Shown in pieces: positions 47,601 through 60,797 of a stretch of 64,000 nucleotides of DNA. Source of the stretch: Rhynochetos jubatus (taxonomy: Eukaryota > Chordata > Aves > Eurypygiformes > Rhynochetidae). The position numbers and the translations under genes are program-made. Each line of letters starts with the position of its first letter. The stretch's first letter is position 1. Below the pieces are notes generated by a model, which was not told where the DNA came from, searched no databases, and saw only the letters and a list, made by a program, of their open reading frames with translations. The stretch covers positions 4,898,001 to 4,962,000 of the forward strand of contig CM050666.1 of NCBI GenBank assembly GCA_027574665.1, given 5' to 3'.

Positions 47601-49138
47601 CCTGGGTTCCCACCAAGGGGGATCAGCAGAGGCAGGCGGTGAAGAGAAGTGGCCACCTGGGTCACAATATGCAAACTCACCAGAACCTGTCCTCTCAGCA
47701 TACTCGTTTAATCAGCACTGCAGTCATGAGGAATCAATACACAGTTTTAACCGGCATTAATGCTCCTTTGAAATAATCTATGCTTACATTTCACTCTTCC
47801 ACTTGAAATTAAAAACCCAAGTTTCAGTACTACATCATCCTTAATACAGGCATATCCTCAGATGAGTTTTCAAGTGCTAAGAGTTAATATTTCAGAATGA
47901 TAAACCCAGAGAGAAAAAAAATTGTCAGTTAACAAAACCTACTTGGTGTCCTCAAGAAAACAAGATAGAAATAAGGGTAAAATAAGGGATGGGACTAATC
48001 TGCTCACAGGCAAAGGAAGACTCCGTCTCCCAGGACCTAGTGGGTCCTTTTGGAAAAGTGGAAGGTAGATCACCATGGCAACAGAGTATTTTATGAGGTA
48101 CTTCAGCAGTGCAATATGCTGTGCTATGAACATAACAGATAAGGCGAGCAGCAGTCCTCTTCCAACCAAACAGAAAAGCTTTTAGCAAAACCATGGAGTG
48201 CGTTTGTTTGCTGTAATTTCCAATAATGAAAAAGTGACGTTGCAAAAGGCACCACAGGTATCGGTAACAGAAATTATTATTAAAGCTTTAATTAAATTTT
48301 CTGGGTGCTGGGCTACCTGATGAACACATCTAAAGACTTAGTCGGCGAGGGAAAGCTATTACAACAGAAGGGTCAAACTCATTAACTGCTGGCCCAGCTT
48401 CTACGCAAAGTACCTAAATCACACCAGATGACTGCCTGGCTGCACAAAAATAAAGGTGACAGAATTTGGGAGGGACAAAGGGGCACTCGATAAAGGGGTC
48501 TTCTGGGGTGGGCACTGTCAGACATTCACGCTGGCGTTTGCAGGCAGGAGGGAACAGGCAAAAGAAATTCAGATCAGAGACATCACTGAAACAAGATAAT
48601 ATAACAAGAGGATATAAAAGAAAATGAAAGACAACCATACCCTACAGAATAGTTTAGAAGTACCTGTATTTCTGTACAAGCAGCAGCTGATGGTGGAATG
48701 TGTGTTCAGTGGCTAAGAAGCAACACAACCCAGGCTTCTTGGGAAACACTGCCTAAGAAGACACCATTCAGAGGCTGCTGTAAGATATGACTGGGTTTTA
48801 TTTTGGCTCTAACGACAATTAACTATTTTGACTAGTCACCAAGATAGACATTTAGTTGTTTGCTATCCTTGAGAAGGCGTCTAGAGCAATGACAGATCTG
48901 TATGTGTTAAACGTAACGACACCCAACAGGTTTCAGTCACTTATCTTACAGCAGAGGTGAGGAAATCACCACGTTGAACGCCAGCAGAGCCAGGTCCACC
49001 CTGAGTGGCTCAGACTAGAGGGAATTCAGAAGCAGAATAGTGGCTGATGAAACACGTTTGTTACAAAAGTAGGGTAGCACACAGTCCTAGTAATATTTTC
49101 AGCTACTCACACACTGCTGAATTTTAAATTAATTGTAA
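44664..49138. other. Noncoding stretch
   Basis: No assigned gene. It contains the longest non-repeat frame of the window (46,587-47,174, minus, 195 codons), without recognisable domains, and a 14-A run near 47,219-47,232. Confidence 0.5.
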
Positions 49139-49265
49139 CCACCCAGGAAAAAGACCTGGGGGCTGCCGCCGACAGCTCTCTGAAAACATCTGCTCAGTGT
49201 GCAGAGGCAGTCAAAAAGGCAAATGGGATGCTGGGATGCATAAATACAATGCCACAAAGCCAGGA
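49139..49265 (+). mobile_element. Degenerate CR1-type LINE scrap
   Basis: One frame reads KDLGAAADSSLKTSAQCAEA and then VKKANGMLGCI, which matches the CR1 ORF2 C-terminal signature (EKDLGVxVDxxLxMSQQCAxAxKKANxxLGCI). Flanking sequence is not recognisable, so this is an older fragment than the CR1 at 49.6 kb. Confidence 0.7.
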
Positions 49266-49597
49266 CAGAAGTACTAATGTCACAACAGAAATTAAGGATC
49301 AAAGGCATCGTATTATCCAAATACAGAATTCATCAGACACATGAAAAAGGTCGCAGAAATAAAGCAGAAGAAGTAAAAGCATTAGATGTTGGGGAAGATA
49401 CCAACACGAAGGTAAACTGAAAATAAGGCCAGCTTACACAGGGGATAAATGAAAGGGGCAATGATGCATTAAACAGAATGGAAAAAAGCACACAACAAGT
49501 CCGTCCTTTATTCTCCCCTCTGAGAAGAGGTAGAGCAAGGAGTGTAGCCAAAAGGTGACAAGTTCAGCTTGAAAACACCACAGCTAATACAGCTAGG

Positions 49598-50255
49598 TGG
49601 ACAGACAGGTGGACGAGAAGCTGGCCATGAGCCGGCCGTGTGCGCTGGCAGCCCAGAAAGCCAATCGAATCCTGGACTGTATCAGGAGAAGCGCGGCCAG
49701 CAGGGCAAGGAAGAGGATTCTCCCCCTCTGCTCTGCTCTTGTGAGACCCCACCTGGAGTGCTGTGTCCAGCTCTGGAACCCTCAGTATAAGAAGGATATC
49801 GACTGGTTGGAGCGAGTCCAGAGGAGGCCACGGAGACAATCTGAGGGCTGGAGCCCCTCTGCCATGGGGACAGGCTGGGGGAGTTGGGGGGTTCAGCCTG
49901 GAAAAGCGAAGGCTCCGGGGAGACCTTATTGCACCTTCAGTGCCTGAAGAGGGCTACAAGGGAGATGGGGGGACAAGGGCCTGTAGTGACAAGACAAGGG
50001 GTAACGGGTTTAAACTGAAAGCAGGGAGATTTAGATTGGACGTCAGGAAGAAATTCTTCCTGGAGAGGGTGGGGAGCACTGGGACAGGCTGCCCAGAGAA
50101 GCTGTGGGTGCCCCATCCCTGGCAGTGTCCAAGGCCAGGCTGGATGAGGCTTGGAGCAACCTGGGCTAGCGGAGGGTGTCCCTGCCCATGGCAGGGGGTT
50201 GGAATTGGATGGTCTTTAAGGTCCCTTCCAACCCAAACCAGTTTAGGATTAAGAT
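49598..50255 (+). mobile_element. CR1 LINE 3' fragment
   Basis: Starts in the ORF2 C-terminus (DEKLAMSRPCALAAQKANRI, then [20 protein letters not shown]) and continues [16 protein letters not shown]. The frame of the post-RT domain then shifts, and the shared CR1 3' UTR follows. The tail CCCAAACCAGTTTAGGATTA is decayed from the normal ATTCTATGATTCTATG. Inactive. Confidence 0.92.
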
Positions 50256-52557
50256 ATGATTTCTTTGTAGACTAAACACAAACAAAACCACCTCAGTTAA
50301 TGTCTGACTGATTTGTAATACTAAACAAAAGGCTCAGCAGAAAAACTCAGATAATTACAGTGGAAAATAGAACACTTCCAGCTCTGTCAAAGACTGTGGG
50401 GACTGCCCAACACCAGTGTCAACGCAAAAACCCAGCACCACCTCCTTTATGGGCAGGTTCTTTATTTTTGCCCAGTCAATGGGCATTTGTTCCCATCTCT
50501 GAGAAGACCGAGTCCAGCACCTTTCACAGTAAGCAAACTGGTTTAAGCCACATTTCTCATTCCTGATACGGAATTATCCTTGCCAAATATTATAGTGCTC
50601 TTCGATACGTTACTTCAGTGTATTCCAATGATGTTGAGAATGAATAATAGCTGAAGGTAGGAAAGAGATGAAGAGTCTCTTTCTTCATTATTTCTGTGGC
50701 AAACTCTTGGGGCATCAGCTTTTACATACTCAAGAAACGGAAAAGTCACTTTTTCCTTCTGCAGTTTTGTTTTCATGGAACAGACAAATTCCAGTTACAC
50801 TGTCTAAAGCTCCTTGGAGCTGTCAAACTTATTCCAAGTATGTTCTGGGAATAAGAGCTATTATTTGAAGCTTGGTTACTATGGAGAATACACTAATCAA
50901 AATATCGAGCAAAGGTTAACACACGAGCCAGCATTCCACAGATCTCATCACCTACAAGGCTGCAACTTGGTCCTTGTTTACCAGTCCCCAACGGCAAACA
51001 GAGGTGACCATCACCGATAAAAGCCTTGCTATCTGCATCCCAGTGCTCTGCGATTTCCTAATTTGATCTGAACAAGTTTCTTCCAACTGATGCTTGGTTT
51101 GGAGCAGAGCAGAGGAGCTGCAGAGCACACTGATGGCGCTGGGCAGAGCGGCTGCGCCCCGCAAGGCGGAGAGCAGACACACTGCAAGGTTCCCCACCTA
51201 TGCAAAGCAGAGATCTAGCTCTACCCTCTTCGGGGTTCAAACACAGCCTCTTGCACGGCCTAGGGATTTCAAGAGCCAGATGTTCAGGCATCACTGGACC
51301 ACTTCACACTTTGTTTATTTGGACAAATACTGAGATCAAACGGCTACAAGTTCACATCGCTGTGTGAGAAAGGCCTTGGTTATACAATGGCTTACCTACC
51401 TCCTCCGTGTGGCAAGGCTATTTTTGCGCGGGGGGGGGGTGGGAATAAAAGGAAAAAAAACAGATCAAGACCACCACATGAGGCTGGGCATCCTGAATTG
51501 TCAATCTACATTACAGAGCTTGATTTTTGACTGAAACTCCCCATTTTCTATTCAAACACCCTACACTATGTTTTTCTGCGAACTTTGCCTTGGCAGCAGC
51601 AGTAAACAGAGCAGACTTTGCAGAATGTAGTAGAATTTCAGTATCCCATGCAATTAAGCCTTTCAACAGAAACCAAAACGGTCTTTTTGCTGAATAAAAC
51701 ATCTCAAGTTCATTCACTGATATGATCTCGATGCCCTACTTGTTACCTTTTTAACCAAGGGGAAAAAAAAGCCTGAATGGAGATTAAATAATACATGAGG
51801 TTTTTATCTAAAGACAACGAAGCCTAACTGCTACAGTAAAGCTTTCATCACCAGTAATGTCTTTGCCAAGAGTATCTTCCCTCGCAGGCAACGTTGTTGG
51901 ACATAAATCAGAAAAAGTCAGTTATTTAAGTCAATCTACTCCAGTTTTGCTTTTTATTAAGACAGACCAGAGTCCTTTTCCCGTTGGGAGTGCCGGGTAA
52001 AACGCCCATTTGCCCACATTTCATTTTCCTCTCTGTGCGTGATGCCAGACCTTCACCTGTTTGGGGAGGGATACTCAGTTTAAATTCCTCTAAGTAAACT
52101 ATCTGCGGCAGACACCGGGGTCCACAACAAGCATAAAAATAAACCCTTCACATATGAAGACAAATTCTTCAGATATAACCCAATTTTTTTCCCCCCAGGT
52201 AAATTTATACAAACATCTATGCAACCATTCCTAACTTGGGGTTACAGTTTCTTTTCCACTTAACAGCTTACCATTAATAACTCAGACTTTGGGGAAGTAC
52301 GTGTGAAGGAGGAAGGTCAGGGAAACAAGGTTTAATTTTTTTATATATATACATTTGTTAAGTAACTTTTCAATGCATGAAAACAATCTTCCACTCATGA
52401 AGAACATCACACCACCTTCCTACAGCAGCTGAAGCACTGAATATGCTCAAAGGATAAAGGTTTTCTGCTGCTTGATAATGTTCTGCATTGCACTGAAGGC
52501 ATCTATGCAGGAAATAGTCCTTGTTCAGGAGAAAAACACTCTTTTTCTAAAAAAAGG

Positions 52558-52599
52558 ACAGGTTTATAAAATCCAGGACAGGTTTATACACAAGGTGCT
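52558..52599. repeat. Short direct repeat
   Basis: GGACAGGTTTATA occurs twice within about 32 bp, a small local duplication. Confidence 0.7.
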
Positions 52600-53650
52600 C
52601 ATTTTTCCAGGGAAAGAGTCCCCACACTTAGCCCTTGAGAAAACAATAAGCATTATTTTGTTTTGCAGGTGGGAGAAGTTTAAGTGTTGCGCATGACTGA
52701 ACATTTTCATGACTATTTTACTAGGCTTAGCCATACTCTCGCCACAGAAACGAAACTTCTTTTGTGAGGGGTACATACTTTTAACGAGACCATTCTGTTG
52801 GTTTTTTTTTTTTATACTAGAATCACCTTTAGATATTTAAAAGAAAGTACACACACACCTGTCACTTCAACACACCAAACAACAGTAATTCCCTAAAAAA
52901 CACGAACAGGACATGTTTAAGTGAGAGAACGGACACAAACTTACTCAACTCAAACGCTGGTATGTCCTTTGCCTTCTCGTTCCCTGACGCAGAACTCCTG
53001 CCTGCCTCCCCACGCTCCCCTAGAGAAGCTTCTCTCTTCATGACATGTTCTGTTCAGGAGTCTTAAACATTAATTAAGCCCAACAGTCTTCAGAGATGTC
53101 AGCAGCGCTATAAAAAGGTCTCTGAATCAAGTGGCTACCAAAGGAACTGGCATCTGATCAAATTTTCAGGAGTTATGCTCCCCACTTTATGAATAAACCA
53201 AGGAATTATCCGTGTTTGAAAGTCTCCAGCACTAGCTTAGCCCTTGGTGTCTCGTGTACATATTAACAACCCTATTTTAGGGATTCAGCATCTAAGGCAT
53301 AACGAACCAAAGGGGACACTAGTAGCAAAACTACAAAAGCATCCAATCCTGTACCTTAGCCAGAAGATTATACTTAATTTTTAAAATGTATTTATTTAAC
53401 GAAAAACTAAAAGCTGAATGAAAGGTTTAAAGATAATTCTGTATTTTCTACACACTACAACAGTGTCTGCGTGATGAGTGTTTTCCATCAGGACAGATCT
53501 CAGTCACAGGTTAGCTTGGAAGACCCAAGATTTTGTTCTGGTTCATTTTAAGCGCAGCTTCCTGAGACACTCTATGAATGAAGCGAGTTTGTCTGCAGGA
53601 TGGGACACATAACAATTAATTAAAAGAATGAGTATTCTAGCATTACATTG

Positions 53651-53670
53651 CTAAAAAAAAAAAAAAAGAG
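53651..53670. repeat. Poly-A run between two ATTCTAGCATTA copies
   Basis: A run of about 15 A is flanked by ATTCTAGCATTA on both sides (about 53,634 and 53,676). The flanks resemble a target-site duplication around a poly-A tail, but the insert is too short to be a retrocopy. Confidence 0.5.
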
Positions 53671-55968
53671 AGAATTCTAGCATTAAACTAATAAATTAAT
53701 GACAACTCAATGTTTTACTGTCTGGTCATGTCACCCCAAAATCCTAAAGGGGCTCAGGGGACTCCAGAAAGTCAACTGTACCGAGGTCACTGGTGTACAG
53801 GAGCATCTAGTCATTCCTCTCATCAGGAGAGGATACTCCAGGCAGGAAGACACTGGAAAACCTCCTTTCTGGGTCTTCCTAACTAACCTATATGCAGCAC
53901 AGATGTATAACTAAATCTAGTACAACAAGAACAAAAGTCTTATGTGGATTACCAGAGCTACCATGAATTTTACACATGTGTCATGATTTTAAAGCAGTTG
54001 CCTCCAAGGACAGAAACCCTTCAGGGGCGGCTGCACTGAACTGTTTTAATCAGCCGTTTTGTACCAAATAACCATAGTTTGGTGACTTTTCATAATATTG
54101 ATAGTACTGAAAAAACCCACACTTTCAGAACAGTAAATACAGGAGAAAAATGCCAACTATTTGTATACAAACAACATACATCTGAGCTGAACACTTCTAA
54201 CCTAGGCATGTTTCAGTACCCTGGGACTCAAGGGGAGAAAAAAATCCTGCCGAAACAAATCACCACAGAAGTGATCTTGCAAACACGAAGACAGCAGCTC
54301 CAAACCCTGCGAAATTACGCTGCATGCCGACGCTGTTGGAAAAAACACAACTACATTTTTCCTTGGTCAGAAACAAACTGTCACAGCGAATATGAGAGTA
54401 GGAAGAGCTTACAGAGCAAGCCTATACTGTGCTTCAATCCTCTACTAAACACACACGAAGCCAAAGAGAGGAACTGCCTTCTCCTGGTCTTGCTCAGCTG
54501 AGGAAGTGCAATGCGGCAACGAGGTTCAGCTCCAGGCTTCCCCTTTTTCCACGCGCAGCGGGGACGAGCACCCCTCCCTGCTCTGCTTACTGCAGCCGGA
54601 CAGGAACCCCCCATCGTGTCTCCCTTCGTGTTACAAACGCAACTTTGCAGTTTTCCACCGAGAACTGCTCCGTGTTCACTCTACCGCAGCTACAGGAAAA
54701 GCCCATTTCTGCATCTAGAGCGGGCACCAGTCGGTAGGATGGGTAGTAGAAAAAGCACTTAAAGGACTCACCATTTTCCCATGAAAACCTCAAGTAACAC
54801 TGTAATTCCATCCTTCCTTAGACATTTCACTGTGCCCCAGAAGATAAGGCACACGCTGCTCATTTAGTGTTTTTAAACAAAAGAGCTGCCCTCTTAACAG
54901 CATTACACCTATTATCAGCGGCTGAGAAAGCCCAGCCAGTGTTCTGTTCGCTGGCTACCAACACAGGGATGGGCAACCTTCCCCACCTGACACCCCCGTT
55001 AAAATATGTTCATAAACCACATGTCCTGGACAAGCACGGGAGCAAATTCAGGTAATATTCCCCAAGCATGAGATGGCCACGTTGTCTCCAGGTCTTTCAG
55101 CTTCTACTACACCCAGGAGCCATGGCGACCGAGCCCTGCACCCTAACAGCCCAGCTGCCTGCCCCCAGCCGCCTCCCAAGGCTTTACATTCTACCCTCCG
55201 CCAGCCAACCTCGCCGCCCAACAGGGCGAGCCTTACAGCTCTCCTGGGTGTGGAGGAGGGTCTGGACAGGACAGCGCTCCACTGACATTCTGGGGCTCTT
55301 CTGGAGCACACTGTCTCCAGGCAAGATCTCTCCCTAAATGGGAATCCAGACCTCTGCACTGGAAGAAACAGGCAGCTTCTGGAACAGGAGGTTGGTTTTG
55401 TTTGGACAATGCTGGAACATGAACCAATCCTTACAGAACTCTGGTGCAGAGTCTTATCTTGTAGGTTAGGCTTGCACTAAGGGAGCCACTCCCTTAAATA
55501 TCCCTTCAAAACATCTCTGTCCTCACCTCCTCCACCCTCCTCGCTCCCCCTGCCTCTTCAGATGGCAGGGAGCTGTGTTCCAGGGCAGGCATCCCCATCA
55601 CCTCCAGCACACCTCCTTGCCTCTTCAATTCCCAGTTTGCAGAGAAATGCCAGCTGAGGTGGACATCCCAGCTGGGCACAGCTCCATGGCTACTTTAACC
55701 CCATCCTCCCCGTGCTGCTGCACACCCTAACGTGACCGTGCTGAACATGAGCCATGGCACACTCTCCACCCCTGCAGACGCCGACTGAGCCTGTGGGAAA
55801 CTGCGCAGCCCTTGCAGACTCACTTCTGCATCAGAGATCTGCAGCTACCCAGAAACTCCACAGAAGCATGGACCCACTGCTAGTGACATCTGACAAGGGG
55901 CGTGGATGGAATTGCTTTGAGTGGCATATGGCTCAAGAGTCACTTAACCCCCCTGGGGTTAAAGAGTT

Positions 55969-56008
55969 AAAAAAAAACAAAAAACAAAAAACAAAACAAA
56001 AAACTGAA
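55969..56008. repeat. (CAAAA)n-type A/C-rich simple repeat
   Basis: About 40 bp of A-runs separated by single C (AAAACAAAAAACAAAACA pattern). Confidence 0.85.
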
Positions 56009-58420
56009 CAAAAGGGATTGGGAGGGTGTCTCAGACCTATTACTTTGTAAAATTAGTCATTCCCTGGTGACAGCAGGATGAAAATGGAATTTCAAAGTGG
56101 AAACATATTTTCACAGTAGTACTAAGGGTCAGAAATAGAAGAAAGCACACTTTATAAAGCATATCACTTAAGTGTTCTCGTTAAGAAGGGAGAAACAGCA
56201 GCAGTGTGCCATCATTAATGTCACCCAGCCTATGTTTGAGTCCCTAGCACTCAGTTATATTTACCGAGACCCCAGCAACTACCATAAACAGTTGGAGAGC
56301 GCGCAGCATCTGCTACTTCTAAGATGAGTCAGGGTAGGAAATTCCCCTCTATCTTCTAGGAATCAGTGTGGCAGCAAGTGCTTGAAGCAGTGATCTGACA
56401 GCATATGCACCCACACAGATGAGAACAAGCAACTTCTATCAATAAACGCACATTATACTTGACATACTGACTGCAGAGCCCGAATCAGAGTACAATCAGA
56501 AAAATTATTGTGGGAAAACATTCCCCAGTTTGATCTGAACGCAACATAAATTGTGTTGAGATATGCTAAGAACAAAAGAGACTGGAAGAAAGAAACTGAT
56601 TTAGATATACTGAATGAATTTGAGGACCTTTTGAAGGAAGAAAGTAAATGCACAACGGAATCCCAACACAGCATTTTCAAGTGCTGCATCATTAGTTGTA
56701 TAATCTCTTACCACATCTGCCCCTCCCTAAACTTTAAATAATCTCAGCTCCCCGCCCCCAGCTTCTGGCTTACCTAAAGCTACAAAGGCTCAAACTCTCT
56801 CTCACCTTCTGATTTCTCTCCACTCCAACATACTACACCAGAAATAACAGGCATACTCCAGCCACGGAGACACTTGGCATCCACTCCGCTGACAGCTAGA
56901 TCCTTCACACCGCAGAGACGCTTCATCCGTTCCTCCCCTCGGACGCTTGACAGCCCTCAAAGACCTCTCGGAGGACACGTTCACAGCAGCAGCCGCCTCT
57001 GGATTGGCATGAGGAGTAAACCCGGTCTGCCCCAAATTTAAAAGCATCCTGGCTATGTTCACCTTTCCAAGCAGTCTGCCGCTACCTTCTATTAGAGAGG
57101 GATTGCGATGTGCACAGTCTAAATTTACCCAGGTTCTAGGTCTGAGCAATATGGATTTAAAAAACCAGGTCAAATTACCAGATGACCTTCCAGTGAGGGA
57201 ATGCAACCTCACCAACGAGGTGGAATCAATTTTTACTTTAGCAGGTAGCAAGGAGACAAATCTTTTTCTAGGCACCAATTTAAGATCCAAGGAAAACTTC
57301 TATGAAGTTATTTTGTATTGTTTTGACTAATTGCCACATTTTCATGGCACGGTCAACACAGCTGCAAGGAAACTGGAAGCAGACAGGATTTCTGTGAAGA
57401 TCCACACAGTCCTTGAGCACCCACGGTGTGTTTCAAGCCATGATACATTTTACTTTTTAACTTCTAATCTGAAAAAGAGCTCAAATGTTTGCCTTCAAGC
57501 AGCAAACTAATAACACTTCCAGATAAACCCTCAGGCTCCTAGAGTTACTGAACAGTGGTAGTCTCACCTTCAGAGCGTACACAATGGCCTTCTTGAATTA
57601 CCAGGACTCTTGATAAAAATCCAGTAGGACAAAAGAGAAATTCCACCTCACTTTTGAATACCCGAAAGCCACATCCTCGCCTACCAATGCAGTGAGCTCA
57701 AAAAAACCCCACCAAGCCAGCAAGACATCAAGCCTATCACATTAGGCTGAACTACCTGGAAGGGTATTTGCTTACGGCAGACCACTGACATGGTAAGATT
57801 CACTGGTTTTCACCATGAAAAAGTAGTTTTCACTGCACAAAGAGTTACAAGCCCTAGTATTTAAATACAAACCCCATTTGCTATCCCAGTAACAGTCCAT
57901 AAGAGGGAGTTTGGTCGTACTGAGAATTAATTCCCAGATTCACACAGGCTCTCTGTACAACCATGGACCAGTTATTAGCTCACTTTTAAAACAGGGCACT
58001 TTCTGTAAGATGGGAACCCCCCGCACCAGTTATCTGTGATGTTTATACTGAATAAGAATTTCTCTGAGCATGAACTTAAAAATATAACTTCTACAGAGCT
58101 TAGCTAACTGTGGCGCTACATTTGAACAGCCTTTAATGCCAGAGTAATACATCAGCAGCAGTGTCAACAAGGACAGAGATGCTGCTAACACTGAGTCCTG
58201 GGCTGTTGACACCATGGCAGCATAGTAATGAGAAGTGTAAAAGCAAGTTCAACGCAGCAACTGGGAACTTTCACTCCACTGTAAGAGCTGCTTATTCTGA
58301 AATCAGCAGTGTAAGCAAGTCTCCCGTATCAGGTCATAAAGCTGCCTGTGACAGCACAGACACTTTTCCCCAGCACTCACAGAAGGCCCTCGCCAGCATT
58401 AGGCATAGCCTAAGAAGATT

Positions 58421-58437
58421 CCCCCCCCCCCCCCCCC
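58421..58437. repeat. Homopolymer C17
   Basis: Seventeen consecutive C on +, so poly-G on the minus strand. Prone to length variation and sequencing error. Confidence 0.9.
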
Positions 58438-60776
58438 TCAAATGCTGAATTTTCTTTAAAAGATCCCCCATCAGCAGATTTTCAGATATCACCTGATGTA
58501 AAGTAGCTGGAATTCCTTGCAAATATTCAATCAATTAAGGTTTTGTGCAGAGGTAACAGACTACAGTTGGTAGCAACAAACTGAGGCACAGACCTGCACC
58601 ACAGCAATCTGTATCTGGTTTTAGTTCCAAAGGAGAACATCAATTATATCATTATTTCTTCTCTTTTCAGGTGTCATGTGGCCTTTAACTGCAAAGCAGC
58701 GTTCATTCAATCCCAAAGCAGAACCAAAAGATTTCAACCCCATCGTATTAAGCTATCCAACCTCTTGTTTCTAGGTGCCGTCAGTGCTACATAGATGAGA
58801 TGAAGATACGAAGCCTGAATATCCTAACCAAAACTTATACATACGTAAATCCATTCAAATCCCACATCCCTCCTGCTTGCAAAAACACCCACAAAACCAA
58901 ATTCCCTGAAGCACCAGCAAAATGAATTAGGTGCGGGGGCCTATGCATACAACGGCAAAAGTCTGCCCTAACACGCTACAAGTTATGCTACAAGGAAGCA
59001 CTATTGAAAAACAAACAAACAAGAAACGCCCCAGATTTGTCAAACAGATCTCTGGGAGACTGACGAAAAGCTCACAGGTAGCTGTTGCAGGAAACCTGCT
59101 CAGCAAAATGAGCATCACACACTTGTGTTTCACTTTTCTAGTAAGGCGTCACCTGTACGCATCAAAGTTGGTGTTAGTACAAGCGGCGCGTATAACGGAA
59201 GCACAGTTACGCGTATTACACAGCGTGCTCGCGACACTCTGCCGTATTTCCCTCCCTACAAAGAATAAAACTCTGGCTCCCAGGTACCTTGAGTGTTCGA
59301 AGGAGAAAAGTACACCCTGCTGCTCCCCTCCCTCCCAAGAGCTACACGAACTGACTTTCCAGACCTGAGAAGGTTCAAGGCCCGGCACGTCTCCAAACAG
59401 TACGGACTGCTGGGCTCGTGACGCCAGTCAGCGCCACAAGCTCCACTGGAGACCGTCTGCAGGATTCGGGCAGGGCGCTGGTTGCCCCTGTTTAATTTTC
59501 AGCTGACAGCGCTCAGCCAGAGCTCAGCATTACACCGTTTCCAAGGCGGCGTTGCGCACCCTTAAGTCTAGGCCGAATTACACTAACAGGGAGTAGGAAT
59601 CTTGTATTGCAGCTCTACATTCACCCAGCTGGATGAAGGGAGAATCCAAAGATTTTACCTGTGCCGGTAGCGGATCAGATTCAAACCGGCCTTTTCCACG
59701 GAGCAGGACTCAGCTGCACAACTACACACACGTACAGCTTCTTAGAAAAAACCCTGAAGCACACAGCTACATCAATTCTTCAATTTAAAGCCCAGCAGCT
59801 CGCAGCATTGCATCATCCTATCTCCGGTCAACAGCCGAGTACGAACACTGGCATTTTAAAACAGTGTTTTAAAACGTACATTATTGCTGTATGAGTGTTC
59901 CTCAGGAAGACAGCACCATTCCCACGGCACGTTAAGGATAACACAGCAGCAACCACCCCACATGACTCTATGCATTGCCACGGGTATTTGTTAACCAACC
60001 ACTACACTGTAAATCTGACCGGTGACATTCACGTCTGCAGAGCTTGAAGTAGTTTCCAAACCTGTAACTGAAACGTCAATATCGAGCTTAAAAATTACGC
60101 CGTGAACTGAGCGGAGGAAGCCCCACGGCGACACCAGAGCAGAACCACTAGAGTATTTTGTCACCCAAGATGGGCCAATACCCCAGAAGCAGTAAAGGAA
60201 GTACAAGCAGCAAGGCCATTTCACATCTGTACGATTAAGACATTTAACCATTTCTTTCATTTCTATCACATTCATTGTACAGCCCCTTCAATCATACGTT
60301 CAACGCACGGACTATGGGAAAAAGAATCCAAGTGTGCACCCTGAAGTGCACACAGGCTCTGAGAGCATCCCAATCCTCCCACCCTATCACCCACCGCCAG
60401 GAGAGACCGGACTTACGGAGAAAGCGAGATAAATCAGCAGTCAAAACAAACACAAAATGCCCTGTAAATCTCAAAGGGTAACCCAAGACAAACGCTAAAC
60501 AAAGCTGGGAGATTTTAAAGGCTACGCAGTGTCCTTCAAAAGCCTGCACTATCTTCCAAAACAGGGACAGACAGAGCACGAGCGCTTTAAGGACAAGGAA
60601 CAAGATGACCAGCACAAAGAGAAGCGCATCAAATTCGTCTGAAGCACATCTCTTGCAACCAATCAACACATATCAGAATTCAGATTAATTACAGGCCCAC
60701 AAATGTTCTAATGCTACTCAAACATACTCCACAGCAAAGTTTTGTTTGCTGGTAGGCATTTGTCCTTGCAAGTTTT

Positions 60777-60797
60777 GGGGGGGGGGGGGTGTGTGTC
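60777..60797. repeat. G13 run followed by (TG)n
   Basis: Thirteen G and then TGTGTGTG. A similar G-run plus TG arrangement occurs near 13,276-13,293. Confidence 0.85.

Noticed and set aside
54079-54501. 140-codon plus-strand frame with TGEK-like residues
   Set aside because: A single TGEK is not a zinc finger; there is no C2H2 spacing. Chance.
56553-56741. Charged plus-strand frame (KKETDLDILNEFEDLLKEESK) that looks protein-like
   Set aside because: Only about 60 codons, no splice or retrocopy hallmarks, no homology I can name.
56802-57290. 162-codon minus-strand frame overlapping a 91-codon plus-strand frame
   Set aside because: Both frames are open together in a GC-richer stretch. Neither matches a known protein, and no retrocopy tail is present.
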